NCBI GenBank assembly: GCA_017524385.1
Contig: JAFWSS010000095.1
Coordinates: 1-48,892 of the forward strand
Source of the DNA: Prevotella sp.
Lineage (GTDB): Bacteria > Bacteroidota > Bacteroidia > Bacteroidales > Bacteroidaceae
Reading direction: 5' to 3'
Length of the DNA: 48,892 nucleotides
Under the pieces are notes generated by a model. It was not told where the DNA came from, did not search any database, and was given only the letters and a program-made list of their open reading frames with translations. The position numbers were made by a program, and so were the translations under genes. Below are positions 34,057 through 42,323 of the stretch, piece by piece; the first letter of the stretch is position 1, and each line of letters starts with the position of its first letter.

Positions 34057-34412
34057 AAGTTGTGTTGTTATGTTATTAATTATTAAATATTTCAATTGTA
34101 GTTGGCTAAACCAAATAGGTATGTTACCTAATACAAAAATGAGTAATGAAGTTCAAATGTACAATGTTCTTTGATTTTGTATTTTATATGGTGTATCACA
34201 AACTTAAAGTTTTATTTCAAACAAACAATTTGTTACATAAGAGAAAGGTGTGTGTTTCAAGCTTGAATCCAACCTAACTCTATGTTGCAAAGGTATGAAA
34301 TACAATCCACAATTGCAAGCATCCGTCTAACTTTTTTATTTAAGAAAAATTTCCTAATACATTCCGTGTTGCAAATTTTGTATCGTTCCCTGTATGTGAA
34401 AATGATAGAAAT
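34057..34412 (-). promoter_or_regulatory. leader and promoter region of the polysaccharide locus
   Basis: AT-rich 356-bp gap. The promoter is at 34288-34318; between it and the susC1 start lies a ~225-nt leader with no convincing ORF. It contains short repeats such as ACAAACAATTTGTTAC and AACTTAAAGTTTTA (small inverted repeats, 34200-34235). No regulator gene of the HTCS or anti-sigma type is adjacent. Confidence 0.55.
34288..34318 (-). promoter_or_regulatory. promoter of the polysaccharide utilization operon
   Basis: TTG (34318-34316), 20 bp, TACCTTTG (34295-34288) on the minus strand. The -7 box matches TAnnTTTG. All genes from susC1 to the carbohydrate-binding-like gene follow on the same strand with gaps below ~140 bp and no strong terminator until 18490. 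Confidence 0.65.
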
Positions 34413-34654
34413 GATAAAGTCGTTCAACACACCATCCTCATCTACAGACGTGGTGACATGGTCTCATCTATCAGGTGTTGGATGGCTCCAAGGTTGGTGA
34501 TGATCAGCGTAGGTCTTCCTGTTGCAATGAACACGCGGTGTCCATTCGCCTTGGCCTGGGTCAGGGCGAAAATCGTCGATGGTGGAATTTCGTGTGTCTT
34601 GAAACTCACCAGGGTGTCATCGATGTCAAAAAAGAGAGCGTATCTTTCTTTCAT
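34413..34654 (-). pseudogene. HAD-superfamily (Cof-type) phosphatase remnant, head and tail only
   Basis: From ATG 34654 the frame gives 70 residues: MKERYALFFDIDDTLVSF (motif I, DIDDT), then THEIPPSTIFALTQAKANGHRVFIATGRP (in two parts, motif II region ATGRP) and GAIQHLID, as in Cof-type sugar or nucleotide phosphatases of ~260 residues. It then ends at 34442. In a different frame directly after the break, the DNA reads DHVTTSVDEDGVLNDF, which matches the last ~20 residues of Cof proteins (V.T..DEDG...A). The middle ~190 codons, with motifs III and IV, are gone and the two ends are out of frame. It cannot be an active phosphatase. Confidence 0.72.
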
Positions 34655-34821
34655 TCAGTTTTGTCTTATGGTGTATGTACTTCATCCCTTGCTTGCTTCC
34701 TATAGCAAATTCTATATAAGAATCACAAAATAGATGCGCATATGCAATATTGTATAATTCTTGAAAATTCCTATAGACAAGAATATCCAAGTTCTTAAGA
34801 GACAGTTGCTTGAAAGTCATT

Positions 34822-35208
34822 TCAGAGCAGCCCTGCTGCTGCATTGATGTCCTTTTGCAGTTCTTTGCCGGTGTCCTCCAACATGGCGATGACGTTGTCG
34901 CGAAGCGTGGCAAGTTTCTCCTTGACGATTTTGTTCACCACAAAGTCTTTGTTGAACAATGATTCATCCTCGATGTCGAAGTGGTTGGCCAGCAGTGCGT
35001 CATAAGACATATACTGTCCATAGAGTTGCATCATGCCAAGAAAGAAGGGAGAAAGCACATTCTCGCCCTTCTCGATGCGAAACACCATCAGTTGCGTGGT
35101 GTTCAATATTGTTCCTACTTGGGTCTGTGTCAATCCCAGTTTGTGACGGATAAGCTTGAATCGACGGCCCATCTCCTTGACGTCTAATGATTGTGTAAAT
35201 GTGTCCAT
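34822..35208 (-). CDS. XRE-type helix-turn-helix regulator, 128 aa
   Basis: Residues ~12-70 form an HTH_3/XRE DNA-binding domain: MGRRFKLIRHKLGLTQTQVG, then TILNTTQLMVFRIEKGENVL, with the recognition helix around TTQLMVFRIEKG. The C-terminal ~55 residues are helical (NKIVKEKLATLRDNVIAMLE), probably for dimerization. No toxin partner is evident. It is divergent from the CotH gene (35573) and followed by the HAD remnant 167 bp downstream. Cytoplasmic. Confidence 0.88.
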   Translation of the reverse strand: MDTFTQSLDVKEMGRRFKLIRHKLGLTQTQVGTILNTTQLMVFRIEKGENVLSPFFLGMMQLYGQYMSYDALLANHFDIEDESLFNKDFVVNKIVKEKLATLRDNVIAMLEDTGKELQKDINAAAGLL

Positions 35209-35572
35209 ATTTTGCGATATATAAGTTTTGATGCAAAAGTAGTAGTTTGCTTTGATATATGCAAGAAATTATATATTTATTTTTCGATTGCCCCAAAAAT
35301 AATGAATAAGGGTGCTCCTAAAGGTTGCATATGGAAAAAATGTGCTAACTTTGCATGCATAAAGGCGACAGAACCATCTTAGGAGCAATTTCCGTGGTGG
35401 CTTCCGATATCCCACCTTAATTATATGGACGTGGGAAATATCTGTCGAGTTGTCTGATAACACTTTGACGATGAGATGACAGGACTGTTGCTCAAGGGGT
35501 AAGGAAATAGCCTTCATGGATATAGACGTTGAAAATACTACAAATTCACCATTTGATATGATTCCCAGATTG
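35209..35572. promoter_or_regulatory. divergent promoter region of the XRE regulator and CotH genes
   Basis: Gene-free 364 bp. Minus strand: TACTTTTG (35241-35234) 26 bp before the XRE start, without a clear -33 box. Plus strand: TTG (35325-35327), 18 bp, TAACTTTG (35346-35353). The plus-strand leader to ATG 35573 is ~210 nt; an in-frame ATG at 35516 could extend the protein by 19 residues. Confidence 0.55.
35325..35353 (+). promoter_or_regulatory. promoter of the CotH-type kinase gene
   Basis: TTG (35325-35327), 18 bp, TAACTTTG (35346-35353), a good Bacteroidota promoter. Confidence 0.6.
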
Positions 35573-37327
35573 ATGAAAAGGAGCGGAATGTTGTTTTTGG
35601 CAGTGATGGCCGCCATGACGTTGATGGCTGCTGCAAAACTGCCTGTCGTGAGAATCACCACCAGTACTACTATTGATAGCCGTGCGAAAGTGCCGGCGCG
35701 GATGCAAGTCGGCGACTATGATGGTGCCATCGGCATCAAACTGAGAGGGAACAGCTCGCTTAGTTTCAACCAGAAAAAATATACCATTGAACTACGTGAC
35801 GAGAAGGGGGATGAAAGAGATTTCCCCTTGTTGGGGATGCCAGCCCACAGTCAATGGGTGCTGCTTGCTCCCTATAATGACGTGTCGATGATGAGAGACC
35901 CCTTTGCATTCCAACTCTGGAGAGACATGGGGCACTGGGGACCAAGAACGAAAATGGTGGAACTATACGTCGACGATGATTACCGCGGCATATACATCCT
36001 TTGCGAGGCCATCAAACGAGGGGAACAGCGGGTGAATGTCTCAAAACTGAAAAAGACCGATGTGGAGGGGCGCGAATTGACCGGAGGCTACATCCTTCGC
36101 ATCGACGCCTATGACCAAGACGATGCCACGTTTGTGTCGAAAGTGCCGGGAATAGGCGAAGGCATCATGACAAGCCAGATTGTATGGTCGTGCATCTATC
36201 CGAAGAAGAAAAAACTTCAAACAGAGCAATTTGCATACATAGAGTCTTTTGTCGATTCTGTAGAAATGACCATACAGTCAGACCATTTCACCGACCCGCG
36301 ATGGGGGTATGCTCGCTTTATCGACGTTCCGTCTTTTGTCGATTATTTCATCCATACCGAACTGAGTCTGAATGCCGACGGATATAAACGCAGTGCATAT
36401 TTCTACAAGGAGAAGGACAAGGAGGATGGCAGCATAGGGAAATTGTTCGCCGGGCCTGTATGGGATTACAACCTTGCTTATGGAAATTGTAATTTCTGCA
36501 ATGCCAACAACATCGAGGCTTGGTGCTTCGAGGGGGGCAACACCCAACCCACACCGGCGTTGTGGCAACGACTGTTGCAGGACCCATCGTTTCGCAAAGC
36601 CGTCAAAACGAGATACAAGTCGTTGAGAAAAAATATCTTGAGTGACAAGGCCATCAACAAATTCATCGACACACAAGCGAAAATGCTTCGCCCGTTTGTC
36701 GACCGCCATTTTGAGAAGTATCCGGAATTGTTGGTGTCTGAAGAACAGAAGAACAATCCTGCTTCCGGAGGTTTCGGCGGCTTTCCGTTTGGCGGTTTTC
36801 CACCGATGGGCGGCGACTCGATAGCCGGAGGTCTCGGCGGCTTCCCGTTTGGCGGTTTCCCACCGATGAGTGGCGACTCGATAGCCGGAGGCTTCGGCGG
36901 CTTTCCGTTTGGCGGTTTCCCACCGATGGGTGGCGACTCGATAGCCGGAGGCTTCGGTGGCTTCCCGTTTGGCGGTTTCCCACCGATGAGTGGTGATTCA
37001 ATAGCCGGAGGTCTCGGCGGCTTCCCGTTTGGCGGTTTCCCACCGATGGGCGGCGACTCGATAGCCGGAGGTTTCGGCGGCTTCCCCTCGATGGATGGTT
37101 TTTCTATGGAGGGATTCGGTGGCTTTGGCGACGCCATCGGCTGGTATGCGGCTTACAGGGTGAGTTCCTATGACGAGGAAATAGCAGTGCTAAGAGAATG
37201 GTTGACCAACCGCCTTGCCTTCCTCGACCGCAACATAGAGCGTTTCGACCAGGATTTTGAACCACATGTTCAAGAACTGAAAGAAAAGACCGTGCCACAA
37301 TTCAATGGCTTCCCTTTCTTCAGATAA
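35573..37327 (+). CDS. CotH-type secreted kinase-like protein with Gly/Phe/Pro-rich repeats
   Basis: A 584-residue CotH family protein, related to secreted protein kinases such as spore coat CotH. Signal peptide MKRSGMLFLAVMAAMTLMAA sets the start at 35573. The CotH core spans ~55-385: IKLRGNSSLSFNQKKYTIEL (K-binding loop type), WVLLAPYNDVSMMRDPFAFQ, YRGIYILCEAIKR, GGYILRIDAYD and GPVWDYNLAYGN (Asp298, metal-site type). Residues ~398-505 are five 20-residue repeats plus a partial one (GGFGGFPFGGFPPMGGDSIA), after which the C-terminal CotH helix resumes (YAAYRVSSYDEEIAVLREWL). The repeats thus sit in a loop rather than at an end. Monocistronic; convergent with the GH51 gene 48 bp downstream. 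Confidence 0.88.
   Translation: MKRSGMLFLAVMAAMTLMAAAKLPVVRITTSTTIDSRAKVPARMQVGDYDGAIGIKLRGNSSLSFNQKKYTIELRDEKGDERDFPLLGMPAHSQWVLLAPYNDVSMMRDPFAFQLWRDMGHWGPRTKMVELYVDDDYRGIYILCEAIKRGEQRVNVSKLKKTDVEGRELTGGYILRIDAYDQDDATFVSKVPGIGEGIMTSQIVWSCIYPKKKKLQTEQFAYIESFVDSVEMTIQSDHFTDPRWGYARFIDVPSFVDYFIHTELSLNADGYKRSAYFYKEKDKEDGSIGKLFAGPVWDYNLAYGNCNFCNANNIEAWCFEGGNTQPTPALWQRLLQDPSFRKAVKTRYKSLRKNILSDKAINKFIDTQAKMLRPFVDRHFEKYPELLVSEEQKNNPASGGFGGFPFGGFPPMGGDSIAGGLGGFPFGGFPPMSGDSIAGGFGGFPFGGFPPMGGDSIAGGFGGFPFGGFPPMSGDSIAGGLGGFPFGGFPPMGGDSIAGGFGGFPSMDGFSMEGFGGFGDAIGWYAAYRVSSYDEEIAVLREWLTNRLAFLDRNIERFDQDFEPHVQELKEKTVPQFNGFPFFR
36766..37087 (+). repeat. 60-bp coding minisatellite, five copies plus partial
   Basis: Five 60-bp units (36766-37065) and 22 bp of a sixth. 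Units differ mainly at the codon pair ATGGGC/ATGAGT, which alternates GG, SG, GG, SG, GG, and at GGTCTC/GGCTTC; this suggests duplication of a 120-bp pair. All copies keep the frame. Confidence 0.95.
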
Positions 37328-37374
37328 CAAGCCTTCTATCGACAAGGGCGTCTTTTCATCAGCAACGGAGCCAC

Positions 37375-39984
37375 TTATTCCAAAGTCTGCATCTTGGTGA
37401 TGGTCAACACACCGGCCGACAGGGCTGGGACAGAGAGCAACACATCGTTCCCTTCGGTCTTCGGGGTTGCTTTCTTGAGTGCAACGGCATGCTTGTCCTC
37501 CATGCTGTTGGCCACGGTGAGTGCCCCGGGGGCGTAATATTCGAATGCAGTACCCGACACACCCATCCAATCTCCTTTGATACGCAGGGTGGCAGGACTG
37601 TCGGTGGGATTCACCACCTTCACAATCACATCGGCGCCATTCTCCGACAAGGTGGTGCTCACGCTGACATCACCGGTTTCACCGCTGAAGGCAAGACGGT
37701 ACTTGGAGAAATGGTCATACCATAGTTCGGTAACCTGGCAGTTGGGAGCCTTGAACAGGTCCTTGTAGTCAAAGTTGATGAAAGCGTTGTTCCAGTCTGG
37801 GGCATCGGTGCGGCGAATGAACAAGGCCGCCGCGCCCATCGCCACGACGTCACGCGATTCACACATGTTGAGGAATCCGCCGGCAAACAACCCCGTGCGC
37901 CAGTCGATGCTGTTCAGGTTCCACTCCGAAATGAATAGTTTGATGTTCGGATTGGGGCCATCGGCTATCATCTTGGCGTAACGGTCATACTGCTGGCTGA
38001 GACGTACAGGCCCTGTGGCGTAACCGCCTTGCTGCTCATAGTGGTGCAGGCTCAGATAGTCGAAATAACTGCCGCTTCGCTTGATGAACTGCTCATCCTC
38101 GCGGAATCCACCGCAGGCGATGATCTTGATAGACGGGTCGATCTTGCGCATAGCGGTGCTGAAGTCACGAACGCACTTCTCATAGCGGTCGATGCCCATC
38201 TCCCACATCTCATTGTCTATCTCCCAATATTTCACATTATACGGTTCGGGATGCCCGTTGGCGGCACGCTTCGCGCCCCATTCGTCGGTGGCGGGGGCGT
38301 TGCAGTAGCGAAGCCAGTTCACCGCATCTTGAAGGATGCGGTCATACTCGTCGGCGGGGCGTTCAAACTTGACACTCACGACGATGATGGGTTCGGAGCC
38401 CACCTCGCGACAGAAGCGGATGAACTCATCGGTGCCGAAGCAGTTCTGGTCATAGTCCATCCACATCCAGTGTGCCCAGCGTTCGCGTTGCTCCTGCGGG
38501 CCGATGCCCCATTTCCAGTCATACTGGGCGACATATCCACCACCAGGCCATCGCATACATGTGGGATGCAATTCCTTCACAGCTTGCAGGATATCGGGGC
38601 GGAACCCACCCAGGTCAAGACCTGTCTGAGTGGTCATGGTGACCATGTCGACCTGCACCGTTCCGTTCTTGACTATGATGACAAAATCGGCATCACTGCT
38701 GATCTTGGTGATTTGCTTTGGTGTATGGGTGCTATCCATGGTGAGGCGAAGATCACCTTCAATTTTCTGCGGTTCAAGCGTGAATTCATATTTCTTCCAG
38801 TCCTTGCTCACCTTGCCCAACGACTGGCGGGCAATGATATTGCCTTTCGAACTGCGCAATCCGACGATAAGTTCGCCCTTGCCTTTCGCATAGATGGAGC
38901 CGACAAATTTCTCGCCAGTGACGTTTTGTGGACCTTGGAAGATACCTGCCTCGGTCTTTCCTGCTGTGATTTCCTGCGAATAGCGCATGTTCACGGCATC
39001 GTTTTTGACAAGGCGGTATTTGCCGCCCTCGCCGAAAGGCGTCCACTGTTGGGCTACAGCAGGGATTTTAACATCTCCAGGAGTGCCCTCGAAAAGCACC
39101 GTGCCGTCGGTTGCGGTCAACTTGATGTTGCGGTAGGTGGCCTCGGTGTAATTGACCCAGAAAGTCAGATAATTACGGTCGGCCTTCTCCAGACTGTCAT
39201 AACTGACCACCTCCTTGCCGTCCCAGAATACGGTAGCCTTGCTTCCGCGACTCACCACTCGCAGTTTGTGCCACTGCTGCTCTTCGTTCACCTGTTCCTT
39301 CGTGGCTGGAGCCGATGCCAGTGGGACCAGCATGTTCATGCGGCGGCCGGGACGTCCCCCGAAGCCGGTCGACTCACGTTCTTCCATGGTGCAGATGGAG
39401 AAGTCGGCAGTGGAACTCTGCTGCTGAAGTGCCGCGCGTGCTGCTGCCTCGTTTGCTGCGTCGATTTGCGACTGGGTCTGCGCCGGTGTGAATGTGCGGC
39501 TCTCATAATACGGGTCGTGTATGCGAACGAAATAGGGTGTCCCGTCGGCCTTGTTACGGAAGGCGAAACGGATGTCCATCAGTCCGCCGCTCCAAGCGCG
39601 GCGGGCCAACTTGTATGAGCGCCAGTTGACGTCCATGGTCAGGTCGAAGTCGCAAGTCTCCATACTGTCGATCTTGAGCGGCTGCTCGTAGCGGGTGGGG
39701 GAGTGTAGCACCATGTCGTCGTCCATGTACCATCCGTCAAAGTAGCCGTCGCGTGGATGGATGCCTGGAAACTGTTCTGGTTCGAATGAACGTTCTTGTA
39801 TGAGTTCCTGCCAGACACCGTTGTTGGCACTGAAATAGATGTGTTCGAAGAGTTGTCCGTAGAGCATCTCGTCGATGATTCCCGAGGGTTTCTTGCTCTC
39901 AACACTGATTTCATACTCGTTTTGGGCCCTGACAACAGTTCCAATCACCAGAAAAGCCAACAATAGGATTCTTTTCATTCTCAT
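37375..39984 (-). CDS. GH51 alpha-L-arabinofuranosidase, exported
   Basis: An 869-residue exported glycoside hydrolase family 51 enzyme that removes arabinofuranose from arabinan or arabinoxylan. Signal peptide to VRAQ (~21), N-terminal family block EISVESKKPSGIIDEMLYGQ and LFEHIYFSANNGVWQELI, an inserted concanavalin-like region (~145-310, with HKLRVVSRGSKATVFWDGKE), the catalytic TIM barrel (~455-790) with acid/base Glu592 in EIDNEMWEMG and nucleophile Glu687 in FISEWNLNSIDW, and a C-terminal beta-sandwich. Both catalytic residues are present, so it should be active in the periplasm or outside. A second ATG two codons in (39978) is equally possible. It is not in the susC/susD operon but is the only intact enzyme that fits the same substrate. 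Confidence 0.92.
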   Translation of the reverse strand: MRMKRILLLAFLVIGTVVRAQNEYEISVESKKPSGIIDEMLYGQLFEHIYFSANNGVWQELIQERSFEPEQFPGIHPRDGYFDGWYMDDDMVLHSPTRYEQPLKIDSMETCDFDLTMDVNWRSYKLARRAWSGGLMDIRFAFRNKADGTPYFVRIHDPYYESRTFTPAQTQSQIDAANEAAARAALQQQSSTADFSICTMEERESTGFGGRPGRRMNMLVPLASAPATKEQVNEEQQWHKLRVVSRGSKATVFWDGKEVVSYDSLEKADRNYLTFWVNYTEATYRNIKLTATDGTVLFEGTPGDVKIPAVAQQWTPFGEGGKYRLVKNDAVNMRYSQEITAGKTEAGIFQGPQNVTGEKFVGSIYAKGKGELIVGLRSSKGNIIARQSLGKVSKDWKKYEFTLEPQKIEGDLRLTMDSTHTPKQITKISSDADFVIIVKNGTVQVDMVTMTTQTGLDLGGFRPDILQAVKELHPTCMRWPGGGYVAQYDWKWGIGPQEQRERWAHWMWMDYDQNCFGTDEFIRFCREVGSEPIIVVSVKFERPADEYDRILQDAVNWLRYCNAPATDEWGAKRAANGHPEPYNVKYWEIDNEMWEMGIDRYEKCVRDFSTAMRKIDPSIKIIACGGFREDEQFIKRSGSYFDYLSLHHYEQQGGYATGPVRLSQQYDRYAKMIADGPNPNIKLFISEWNLNSIDWRTGLFAGGFLNMCESRDVVAMGAAALFIRRTDAPDWNNAFINFDYKDLFKAPNCQVTELWYDHFSKYRLAFSGETGDVSVSTTLSENGADVIVKVVNPTDSPATLRIKGDWMGVSGTAFEYYAPGALTVANSMEDKHAVALKKATPKTEGNDVLLSVPALSAGVLTITKMQTLE

Positions 39985-40169
39985 ATGTTCAAGAAATTCA
40001 TGTTTTCCCTTCTTTCCGACCTGCGGCAGGGGCGACGCGGTAGCAAAAGTCGCTCCTTGGCATCACGGCTGCTTCACTTCTTGCTTGTCCATACAACGTC
40101 AAGAAGGTTTGCGGCTGTAAAATTATATTTTTTTTTACACATTTCACTCCTGTTGTAGGAAAAAATGGC

Positions 40170-40196
40170 TTTGTCGCAAAAAAAATGTTACCTTTG
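40170..40196 (+). promoter_or_regulatory. promoter of the ICMT-like gene
   Basis: TACCTTTG (40189-40196) is an exact -7 box; TTTG at 40170-40173 is closer than usual (15 bp). The start codon is at 40240. Confidence 0.5.
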
Positions 40197-40239
40197 CATG
40201 GTAGACTTGGATTAATCGTAACGTAGGAGTTGATAGACA

Positions 40240-40911
40240 ATGGATAAAGGCTTGCTGTTTCAATCAATAACCAAATACTTGCTTGGCATCATCATCATCG
40301 GGGGGCTGTTGTTCCTTCCCGCTGGTTCATTCCATTACTGGCAGGGATGGTTGTTGATGGTGATTCTGTTCGTCCCGATGTTCATCGTAGGTCTCGTAAT
40401 GATGGCAAGGAATCCAGAACTACTGCGAAAGCGTCTGAATGCCAAAGAAAAGGAAGCCGAACAAAAGACAGTAGTGGCTTTGAGCGGATTGTTGTTCATG
40501 GCAGCCTTTGTATTTGCCGGATTGAGTTGGCGCTTTGGCTGGTGGGTGCTGCCAGGATGGGTCTCCTGGGTGGCCGCTGTCCTCTTTCTTGCTTCCTATT
40601 TGTTGTATGCGGAAGTCATTCGAGAGAATGCATACCTTTCCAGGACCATAGAGGTTCAGGAAAACCAAAAGGTCATTGACACGGGGTTGTATGGAATCGT
40701 CCGTCATCCCATGTATTCGTCCACGACAGCCTTGTTCCTTGCCATGCCGTTGGTGCTGGGGTCTCTCATTTCATTCTTGATTATGCTGGGATACATTCCG
40801 GTGATTGCCATGCGCATCAGCAATGAAGAAGCCGTGCTTGAAGAAGGGCTTGAAGGTTATGAGGCATATAGGAGGCATGTGAAATACAAGATGATTCCAT
40901 TTGTTTGGTAA
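40240..40911 (+). CDS. isoprenylcysteine carboxyl methyltransferase-like membrane protein
   Basis: A 223-residue inner-membrane protein of the ICMT/PEMT-like methyltransferase superfamily. Four to five membrane helices are visible (YLLGIIIIGGLLFLPAG, GWLLMVILFVPMFIVGLVMM, VVALSGLLFMAAFVFAGLSW, WVSWVAAVLFLASYLLYAEV, LFLAMPLVLGSLISFLIMLG). The conserved C-terminal catalytic block is present: QKVIDTGLYGIVRHPMYSS, with RHPMY as the cofactor motif, and EEGLEGYEAYRRHVKYKMIP. Such bacterial proteins probably methylate an unknown small lipid or cysteine-containing substrate. It has its own promoter and is followed by the repeat array; no partner gene is evident. Confidence 0.87.
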   Translation: MDKGLLFQSITKYLLGIIIIGGLLFLPAGSFHYWQGWLLMVILFVPMFIVGLVMMARNPELLRKRLNAKEKEAEQKTVVALSGLLFMAAFVFAGLSWRFGWWVLPGWVSWVAAVLFLASYLLYAEVIRENAYLSRTIEVQENQKVIDTGLYGIVRHPMYSSTTALFLAMPLVLGSLISFLIMLGYIPVIAMRISNEEAVLEEGLEGYEAYRRHVKYKMIPFVW

Positions 40912-40969
40912 ATTTCAATTTTTTATGCAGGCCGAGCTCGTCTTTGTCGCTTGGCTCGCGCAGAGCATA

Positions 40970-41180
40970 TGTCCCTTTAACTCCTTAAACAAGCATACAT
41001 ATGTCCCTTTAACTCCCCTTTAACTCCTTATAAAAACTCCCCTTTAACACCTTATAAAAAACTCCCCTTTAACTCCCTAAATCAGCATACATATGTCCCT
41101 TTAACTCCCCTTTAACTTCCCTTTAACTTCCCTTTAACTCCTCTTTAACTCCTTATAAAAAACTCCCCTTTAACTCCTTT
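40970..41180. repeat. CTTTAACTCC repeat array, copy 2 (largest)
   Basis: About 200 bp built of CCCTTTAACTC and CTTATAAAAACTC units, with the longer motif CATACATATGTCCCTTTAAC at 41004-41023 and 41086-41105. The string ACATATGTCC followed by CTTTAACTCC matches 9013-9032 with one change. It ends ~18 bp before the stop codon of the minus-strand gene at 41198, the same arrangement as at 9092. Confidence 0.9.
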
Positions 41181-41197
41181 AAAATAGTAAAGTTACT

Positions 41198-41416
41198 TTA
41201 CTTTTTGATGTAATCAAATAAATCGATGGTTCCTGCTTCGTTCTCTACCCCAAGAGATGGGACTTCCTCCACCATTCTTGTTGTGCCACTTGTCTTGTTG
41301 ACATAAAAATGCTTGTCTTTGTGGCATGAGCAGAAAGACAAGACCATGAATACGAAGGTAAAGGCTGTTGTCATGATGAATGACGGCTTGCAAGAATGAT
41401 AGTTTTCTCTTTTCAT
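41198..41416 (-). CDS. small lipoprotein, 72 aa, unknown function
   Basis: A short frame with a lipoprotein-type signal (FMVLSFCSCHKD, Cys at 29 or 31 as lipid site) and a ~40-residue mature part with no known motif (MVEEVPSLGVENEAGTIDLF). A perfect promoter lies 75 bp upstream, which supports expression despite the size. The 3' end abuts the CTTTAACTCC array. It is transcribed away from the LytTR operon by its own promoter, and no homologous gene lies in the window. Confidence 0.6.
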   Translation of the reverse strand: MKRENYHSCKPSFIMTTAFTFVFMVLSFCSCHKDKHFYVNKTSGTTRMVEEVPSLGVENEAGTIDLFDYIKK

Positions 41417-41490
41417 CTGTGATATGTTTAAAAAAAGGGGAGTTGAAGGGGTTGCTCACATTTCTTCTCCTCGAGATGTAAATGCGGGCG

Positions 41491-41521
41491 CAAAGTTAAG
41501 GCTTTTTTCCAAAGTGGCAAA
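41491..41521 (-). promoter_or_regulatory. promoter of the small lipoprotein gene
   Basis: TTTG (41521-41518), 19 bp, TAACTTTG (41498-41491) on the minus strand: an exact Bacteroidota promoter. It lies between the LytTR gene stop and the lipoprotein start. Confidence 0.75.
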
Positions 41522-41606
41522 CAAGCGGGTGTGCCACATCGCATTTTTTTGATGCGGGTGTGCCAACAGGGAAGTGCGCGTCGAGGGCGACTTGATGGAG
41601 AATGGG

Positions 41607-42323
41607 CTATTTTCCCAAGAATCGGGTGCTCATATAGGTTTGGAAGGCTTCCTTGTAAGACTCGCCAATGGGCAGGTAGGTGTCGGCATCCATGATGACG
41701 CGGTTCTTGTTCACCTCCTGGATCTTGTGGAGGTTGATGATGTAGGAGCGATGGATGCGCATGAAATTGTCAGGTAATCGCTCCTCCATCTTCTTCATCG
41801 AGAGCAAGGTGATGATGGGTTTGCGCTCGTTTTCAATCCATACTTTCAGATATTCGCTCATGGCCTCGACGTATCGGATGTCGGGAATGCTGACCTTGAC
41901 GATGCGGTAGTCGGTCTTGAGGAAGACAACATCGGTGCTGTTTGAAACAATGGGATTGGCGGGTGCTGTTTCGAGACGTTCTTTCAACCTGTTGGCCGCT
42001 CTTTGGAAGTCCTGCAGTCCGAAAGGCTTGAGCAGGTAATCGACGGCATTGACGCGAAAGCCTTCGACGGCATATTCCGAATATGCTGTCGTGAAGACGA
42101 TTAGTGGTGGCACCGTGAGCGATTTCACAAAGTCCATGCCGTTGAGGTCGGGCATGTTGATGTCGCAGAAGATGGCATCCACGGTGTCCTGCTCAAGGAA
42201 AGCACGAGCCTCCAACGCACTTTGGCACCCGGCTGCGAGTTCCAGGTATGGCACCTTGCTGATGTATGAAACGAGTTGTTGTAGAGCCAATGGCTCATCG
42301 TCGATGGCGAGACAGCGTATCAT
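41607..42323 (-). CDS. LytTR-type response regulator
   Basis: A 238-residue two-component regulator. The receiver domain (1-~115) has the acidic pair Asp8-Asp9, the phosphorylation site Asp54 (IFCDINMPDL), Thr at FTTAYSEYA and Lys99 (LLKPF). The LytTR DNA-binding domain (~130-235) shows VFLKTDYRIVKVSIPDIRYV, EAMSEYLKVW and FMRIHRSYIINL. It overlaps the kinase gene by 4 bp (ATGA at 42320-42323), so the pair is translationally coupled. Third gene of an operon that begins with the Cthe_2159-type lipoprotein; it probably regulates that operon, though no binding site is proved. Confidence 0.94.
   Translation of the reverse strand: MIRCLAIDDEPLALQQLVSYISKVPYLELAAGCQSALEARAFLEQDTVDAIFCDINMPDLNGMDFVKSLTVPPLIVFTTAYSEYAVEGFRVNAVDYLLKPFGLQDFQRAANRLKERLETAPANPIVSNSTDVVFLKTDYRIVKVSIPDIRYVEAMSEYLKVWIENERKPIITLLSMKKMEERLPDNFMRIHRSYIINLHKIQEVNKNRVIMDADTYLPIGESYKEAFQTYMSTRFLGK

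Noticed and set aside
36478-37137. 219-codon minus-strand frame rich in PPIGGKPPNGK repeats
   Set aside because: It is the mirror image of the 60-bp minisatellite in the CotH gene; the repeat keeps both strands open. The plus strand has the fold motifs.
37328-37374. terminator between CotH and GH51 genes
   Set aside because: GCCTT...AAGGGC (37336-37353) followed by GTCTTTT is a poor stem with a short T-run; not strong enough to call.
38029-39618. 529-codon open frame on the plus strand opposite the GH51 gene
   Set aside because: It is the antisense of a well-supported enzyme gene; its translation has no family resemblance and reflects codon bias. The same holds for the long plus-strand frames at 30253-31467, 21540-22631, 19714-20706 and 28900-29835.
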